Assembly: GCF_900109955.1 (NCBI RefSeq)
Contig: NZ_FOJB01000001.1
Coordinates: 1,240,001 to 1,304,000 of the forward strand
From: Aliiroseovarius sediminilitoris
Lineage (GTDB): Bacteria; Pseudomonadota; Alphaproteobacteria; Rhodobacterales; Rhodobacteraceae
Direction: 5' to 3'
Length of the DNA stretch: 64,000 bases
Position numbers and translations under genes: made by a program. Each line of letters opens with the position of its first letter. The first letter of the stretch is position 1. Below are positions 60,896 to 64,000 of this stretch, piece after piece. The notes under the pieces are model-generated. The model had not been told where the DNA came from. It did no database searches and saw only the letters and a list, made by a program, of their open reading frames with translations.

Positions 60896-61558
60896 ATGAC
60901 CGCCCCCCTTATGACCCCGGAAGACGTGACCGCACATTTTACCCGCGCCAATGGCGACTTCACCTTCGCCCGCTGGGGTCGCCCGATTGTGCCAGTGGTG
61001 TTCGGTGTCGAAGACGCCACGCTTGAGGTCGTCAAAGGTGCGGTCGAAGCGGTGGTCATGCTGGCCGGTCACAAGATGGCCGAAACCGACCCGGAACTGG
61101 GCGCTAACCTGATGGTGTTCTTTTTTCGCGATTGGGACGAGCTTTTGGACGTGCCGAAACTCGACGAGATGATCCCCGGACTGGTGTCGCTTGTGGCCCG
61201 GCTGAAGGCGGAAAGCGCCACCCAATACCGCGCGTTCCGGTTTGACGATGACAATGCCATCCAGGCTTGTTTTACGTTTGTCTGCATGCAAGGCGCGATG
61301 GCCGAACAACCTGCCGATACCATTGCCCTGACCCAAGCGGTTCAGGCTGTTCTGGTGTGGGGTGATGGTGCGTTTTCGACGAACAGCCCCCTTGCCCTGT
61401 TGCCTGATGGTCAGACCATCCTGCGCCCGGAGATCGCTGGGTTGATTGGGGCGTCCTATGATCCGGTGCTGCCCGCAGCCGCCAATGATCCCGCCCATGC
61501 GCTGCGCCTGTTTGCGCGGATGCAGGTGCAAGCGGCACAAGATCAGACACAGCATTAA
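60896..61558 (+). CDS. uncharacterised protein between ruvB and thpR
   Basis: A 220-residue soluble protein without signal peptide or membrane helix. Notable segments: an N-terminal TPEDVTAHFTRANGDFTFARWGRP, a central DPELGANLMVFFFRDWDEL, and a CFTFVCMQG pair of cysteines near residue 122-126. No family recognised by me. Its place, 55 bases after ruvB and with its TAA directly followed by the ATG of the next gene, shows it is in the operon; similar genes stand in this place in other Rhodobacterales as far as I know. Confidence 0.75.
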   Translation: MTAPLMTPEDVTAHFTRANGDFTFARWGRPIVPVVFGVEDATLEVVKGAVEAVVMLAGHKMAETDPELGANLMVFFFRDWDELLDVPKLDEMIPGLVSLVARLKAESATQYRAFRFDDDNAIQACFTFVCMQGAMAEQPADTIALTQAVQAVLVWGDGAFSTNSPLALLPDGQTILRPEIAGLIGASYDPVLPAAANDPAHALRLFARMQVQAAQDQTQH

Positions 61559-62095
61559 ATGCGCAGCTTTCTGGCTCTTCCCCTGCCGGATGACCTGGCC
61601 GCGCAGCTTGCCGGATTTGCCGGGCGGCTGAGGGTCGGACGTGCGATGCCCGAAGAAAACATCCACCTGACCCTGGCGTTTCTGGGTGAGCAGCCCGTCC
61701 AGGCGCTTGAAGACCTGAACACGGAGTTGGAGGTTTGGCGCGCTCCGCCTGCGACCGTTGATCTGGCCGGTCTGATCACCATGGGCGGAGTGGTGCCATC
61801 CGTTCTTGCGCTCAAGGCCGATGGGGTGGATGCGCTGCACAATCAGGTCAAACAAGTCATTCGTCGCGCCGGGATCACGCTGCCCCATAGACGGTTTCGC
61901 GGCCACGTGACGCTGGCCCGCCTTCCACACACGCCCACGGCGAACGACGCGCCGGCCCTTGGCCGCGCGCTGGAAGCCCATGGCGCGATTCGATACCCGA
62001 CCGTGACGCTCGACACCCTGTCGCTTTACCGCTCCGATCTGCGCCCGGACGGCGCGCGATATCAGCGGTTGGCAGACTATCCCCTTCGCGGCTAG
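61559..62095 (+). CDS. thpR: RNA 2',3'-cyclic phosphodiesterase (LigT/ThpR)
   Basis: A 178-residue protein of the 2H phosphoesterase fold with the two catalytic HxTx motifs: HLTL (about residues 35-38) and HVTL (about 120-123). It opens RNA 2',3'-cyclic phosphates and was first named 2'-5' RNA ligase. The ATG follows the preceding TAA without a gap. Confidence 0.92.
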   Translation: MRSFLALPLPDDLAAQLAGFAGRLRVGRAMPEENIHLTLAFLGEQPVQALEDLNTELEVWRAPPATVDLAGLITMGGVVPSVLALKADGVDALHNQVKQVIRRAGITLPHRRFRGHVTLARLPHTPTANDAPALGRALEAHGAIRYPTVTLDTLSLYRSDLRPDGARYQRLADYPLRG

Positions 62096-62125
62096 GGTCG
62101 GAGCGAGCAGAACCAAGAGGCCCTG

Positions 62126-62509
62126 ATGCACCGTTTTCCCATCCGCGTTTATTATGAAGATACCGACATGGCGGGGATCGTCTACTACGCCAATTATCTG
62201 CGCTATATCGAACGCGCGCGGTCCGATTGGGTGCGTGATATCGGGATCGACCAGAACGCGATGCGCGAAGACGGTCTGGTGTTTGCGGTGCGCCGGGTCG
62301 AAGCGGACTATCTGTCCTCGGCGCGTTTTGACGAAGAGTTGCAGGTTGAAACATCTGTTCAGCAGGTCACAGGCGCGCGACTTGTGATGGAGCAGGTGGT
62401 CAAACGCGGCGAACAGCGTTTGTTTGAAGCCCTTGTCACCATCGTCTGCGTGTCGGACACCGGCCAACCTGCCCGGCTTCCGGCAAATATCCGCCGTCTG
62501 GTTCACTGA
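62126..62509 (+). CDS. ybgC: acyl-CoA thioesterase YbgC of the Tol-Pal cluster
   Basis: A 127-residue hotdog-fold thioesterase with the catalytic Asp in YYEDTDMAGIVYYANYL (Asp near residue 11-13) and RYIERARSDWVRDIGI. It is the standard first gene of the tol-pal cluster and acts on acyl thioesters or phospholipid synthesis at the inner membrane. GCCCTG... ahead gives only a weak site. tolQ follows 110 bases later. Confidence 0.95.
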   Translation: MHRFPIRVYYEDTDMAGIVYYANYLRYIERARSDWVRDIGIDQNAMREDGLVFAVRRVEADYLSSARFDEELQVETSVQQVTGARLVMEQVVKRGEQRLFEALVTIVCVSDTGQPARLPANIRRLVH

Positions 62510-62619
62510 CCCCACGGCTTTCATGCCGATGACGCGGTTTTGATGGCATTCCCCGTGGCAATCCGCTATGAAACGTGCAGATAAGCTGCCCAAAGAGGTG
62601 GCGGTACAGAGGCAGACAT

Positions 62620-63315
62620 ATGGAAACGGAAACGCTTCAGGCGGCGGCGGAGATCGATTTCTCCTTCCTCGCCCTTTTTCTTCGCGCGACATTCACGGTC
62701 AAGCTGGTGATGCTGATTTTGATTGCGGCTTCTATCTGGTCGTGGGCGATCATCATCACGAAACACATGGCGTTTCGCCGCGCGCGCGCTGATGCCGCGT
62801 CGTTCGACCGCAAGTTCTGGTCGGGCGAACCGCTGGACGAGTTGTTTGACCAGATCGGACCAACGCCCAGTGGATCGGCGGAAAAGGTCTTTTCCTCAGG
62901 AATGCTGGAATGGCGGCGCAGCCACAGGGCCGATGGCGGGTTGATCGCCAACGCGCAATCCCGCATCGACCGATCGATGGACGTGGCCATCGCCAAGGAA
63001 GGCGAAGAGCTGAACAAGGGGCTGAGCTTCCTGGCGACTGTAGCTTCGACCGCACCGTTTGTGGGACTGTTCGGCACCGTCTGGGGCATCATGAACGCCT
63101 TTGTCGAAATTGCGCAGCAGCAGAATACCAACCTGGCCGTCGTCGCCCCCGGCATCGCCGAGGCGCTTCTGGCGACCGGTCTGGGCCTTCTGGCCGCCAT
63201 CCCGGCGGCGGTATTTTACAACAAGCTGAGCGTGGACAGCGACAATATCCTGGCAAGCTATGAAGCCTTCGCAGACGAGTTCGCCACCATCCTCAGCCGC
63301 CAGCTGGACAGCTGA
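62620..63315 (+). CDS. tolQ: Tol-Pal subunit TolQ
   Basis: Proton-channel subunit that powers outer-membrane constriction at division. The 231-residue protein has three membrane helices (about 18-38, 131-155, 165-190), with PFVGLFGTVWGIMNAF and the LLATGLGLLAAIPAAVFYN segment typical of TolQ/ExbB. The ATG at 62620 follows AGAGG by seven bases; the in-frame ATG 15 codons earlier lacks one. tolR follows one base after the stop. Confidence 0.96.
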   Translation: METETLQAAAEIDFSFLALFLRATFTVKLVMLILIAASIWSWAIIITKHMAFRRARADAASFDRKFWSGEPLDELFDQIGPTPSGSAEKVFSSGMLEWRRSHRADGGLIANAQSRIDRSMDVAIAKEGEELNKGLSFLATVASTAPFVGLFGTVWGIMNAFVEIAQQQNTNLAVVAPGIAEALLATGLGLLAAIPAAVFYNKLSVDSDNILASYEAFADEFATILSRQLDS

Positions 63316-63316
63316 T

Positions 63317-63799
63317 ATGGGCGCGGGTGTGCAACAAGGTGGGGGCGCGGATCGACGCGCCCGGCGCGGTCGCCGTCGCGGCAAACATCGCCGCGTGATG
63401 GCCGAGATCAACATCACGCCCTTCGTGGACGTGATGCTGGTGTTGCTGATCATCTTCATGGTTGCCGCGCCTTTGATGGTTGTGGGCGTACCGGTGGAAC
63501 TGTCCAAGACGGCCGCCAAATCGCTGGACGCGCCCGAGGAAGAACCGCTGGCGATCACCATCACCGAAGACGGCCAGATCTTCCTGCAAACCACAGAGAT
63601 CGCGCAGGGTGAACTGATCACCAAGCTGCGCGCGGTAGCTGCGGAACGCACAGATAACAAGGTGTTCTTGCGTGCTGATGGGCAGGTGGAATGGGATGCG
63701 ATTGCCAAGGTGATGGGTGCGCTGAATGCGGCCGGGTTTACCTCGATCGGGTTTGTGACCGAAGGTGGCGGGCCAAGTCTGACCGGCACGGACAACTAG
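63317..63799 (+). CDS. tolR: Tol-Pal subunit TolR
   Basis: TolR couples TolQ to TolA. The 160-residue protein has a basic, Gly-rich start (residues 1-28), one membrane helix preceded by MAEINITPFVDVMLVLLIIF with the conserved channel Asp, and a periplasmic domain to the end. It starts one base after tolQ and ends nine bases before tolA. Confidence 0.96.
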   Translation: MGAGVQQGGGADRRARRGRRRGKHRRVMAEINITPFVDVMLVLLIIFMVAAPLMVVGVPVELSKTAAKSLDAPEEEPLAITITEDGQIFLQTTEIAQGELITKLRAVAAERTDNKVFLRADGQVEWDAIAKVMGALNAAGFTSIGFVTEGGGPSLTGTDN

Positions 63800-63808
63800 G
63801 GCAGGCAT

Positions 63809-64000
63809 ATGCGCAGAGGTCTTTACATCTCGGCATCTGTTCACGGGATCCTGATCCTGTGGGTGCTTTTTGGCGGAGTTTTTAACTTCTCGCGCGATGA
63901 TCAGCTTGTGCAGGTGTCCGATGTCTCGATCCTCTCGGAGGACGAATTCGCGGCGTTAAGTGCGCCGCGTGGCGAGACCGCGACCGAGGGGGACACCCCG
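63809..64000 (+). CDS. tolA: Tol-Pal subunit TolA, N-terminal part
   Basis: The frame opens at ATG 63809 with AGGCAT ahead and runs off the window after 64 codons. It shows an N-terminal membrane anchor (GLYISASVHGILILWVLF, about residues 4-21) and a polar stretch (DVSILSEDEFAALSAPRGE). The place after tolQ and tolR and the N-terminal anchor support TolA; the helical domain II and C-terminal domain lie beyond the window. Confidence 0.88.
   Translation, partial: MRRGLYISASVHGILILWVLFGGVFNFSRDDQLVQVSDVSILSEDEFAALSAPRGETATEGDTP

Noticed and set aside
1-64000. tRNA genes, rRNA genes, CRISPR arrays and insertion sequences
   Set aside because: All gaps over 100 bases were read for cloverleaf ends, direct-repeat arrays and terminal inverted repeats with transposase frames; none were seen.

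Overview
The window reads as the chromosome of an alphaproteobacterium of the order Rhodobacterales, most likely the Roseobacter group. Grounds: GC-rich coding DNA, densely packed genes on both strands, and several families and gene orders typical of that order (fused indolepyruvate:ferredoxin oxidoreductase, DUF1127 and DUF2842 proteins, purL-bolA-grxD, secG-pyrG, gltA-gltX-comEC, hflK-hflC-DUF2065, ruvCAB-ybgC-tolQRA). No tRNA, rRNA, insertion sequence or CRISPR array was seen. The genus cannot be named from the sequence alone.

Layout. 1-2.7 kb: a LysR regulator cut by the window edge, a CBS-pair protein, coaD and an AT-richer DUF6151-like gene. 2.9-9.2 kb: central carbon genes (two different GAPDHs with a 47-residue TTG-started membrane protein between them, and transketolase), plus a DUF808 membrane protein and a PhnB-like protein. 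9.4-14.1 kb: a coiled-coil gene overlapping zapA, an MliC-type lysozyme inhibitor, and the minus-strand run purL, Cys-rich protein, bolA, grxD. 14.2-14.3 kb: a likely small RNA with its own terminator. 14.5-19 kb: a LysR gene divergent from the indolepyruvate oxidoreductase, whose promoter is covered by a near-perfect inverted repeat. 19-26 kb: murI, argC and the cytochrome c maturation genes ccmE, ccmF and ccmH, with a lysis-like cassette between ccmE and ccmF (GH108 muramidase, holin, two tiny membrane proteins, a further membrane protein).

26-33 kb: a PaaG-like crotonase, an alternative oxidase (AOX), citrate synthase, GltX, ComEC. 33-41 kb: a minus-strand set that looks like one metabolic unit: a polar amino-acid/amine ABC transporter (ATPase, binding protein, two permeases), a class I glutamine-amidotransferase-like hydrolase, a glutamine-synthetase-family ligase and a DegT-type PLP aminotransferase, with a LysR gene at its far end. 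41-52.8 kb: TerB-like protein, pyrG, secG, purA, DUF2842, a 675-residue acidic protein of unknown function, thiamine pyrophosphokinase, sdaA, DUF454, rpiA, gor. 52.9-58.2 kb: hflK-hflC-DUF2065, a fatty acid desaturase, a Do-family periplasmic protease and a DUF1127 protein. 58.5 kb to the end: ruvCAB, an unknown conserved-type protein, an RNA 2',3'-cyclic phosphodiesterase, ybgC, tolQ, tolR and the start of tolA.

Most of the window is housekeeping. The stretches that deserve attention are the muramidase-holin cassette in the ccm cluster (with a CtrA-like TTAA pair in front of it, a candidate gene-transfer-agent lysis module), the amine-type ABC/ligase/hydrolase/aminotransferase cluster, the small RNA candidate before purL, the operator-covered ior promoter, the GAPDH pair with different coenzyme-site residues, and the acidic 675-residue protein.
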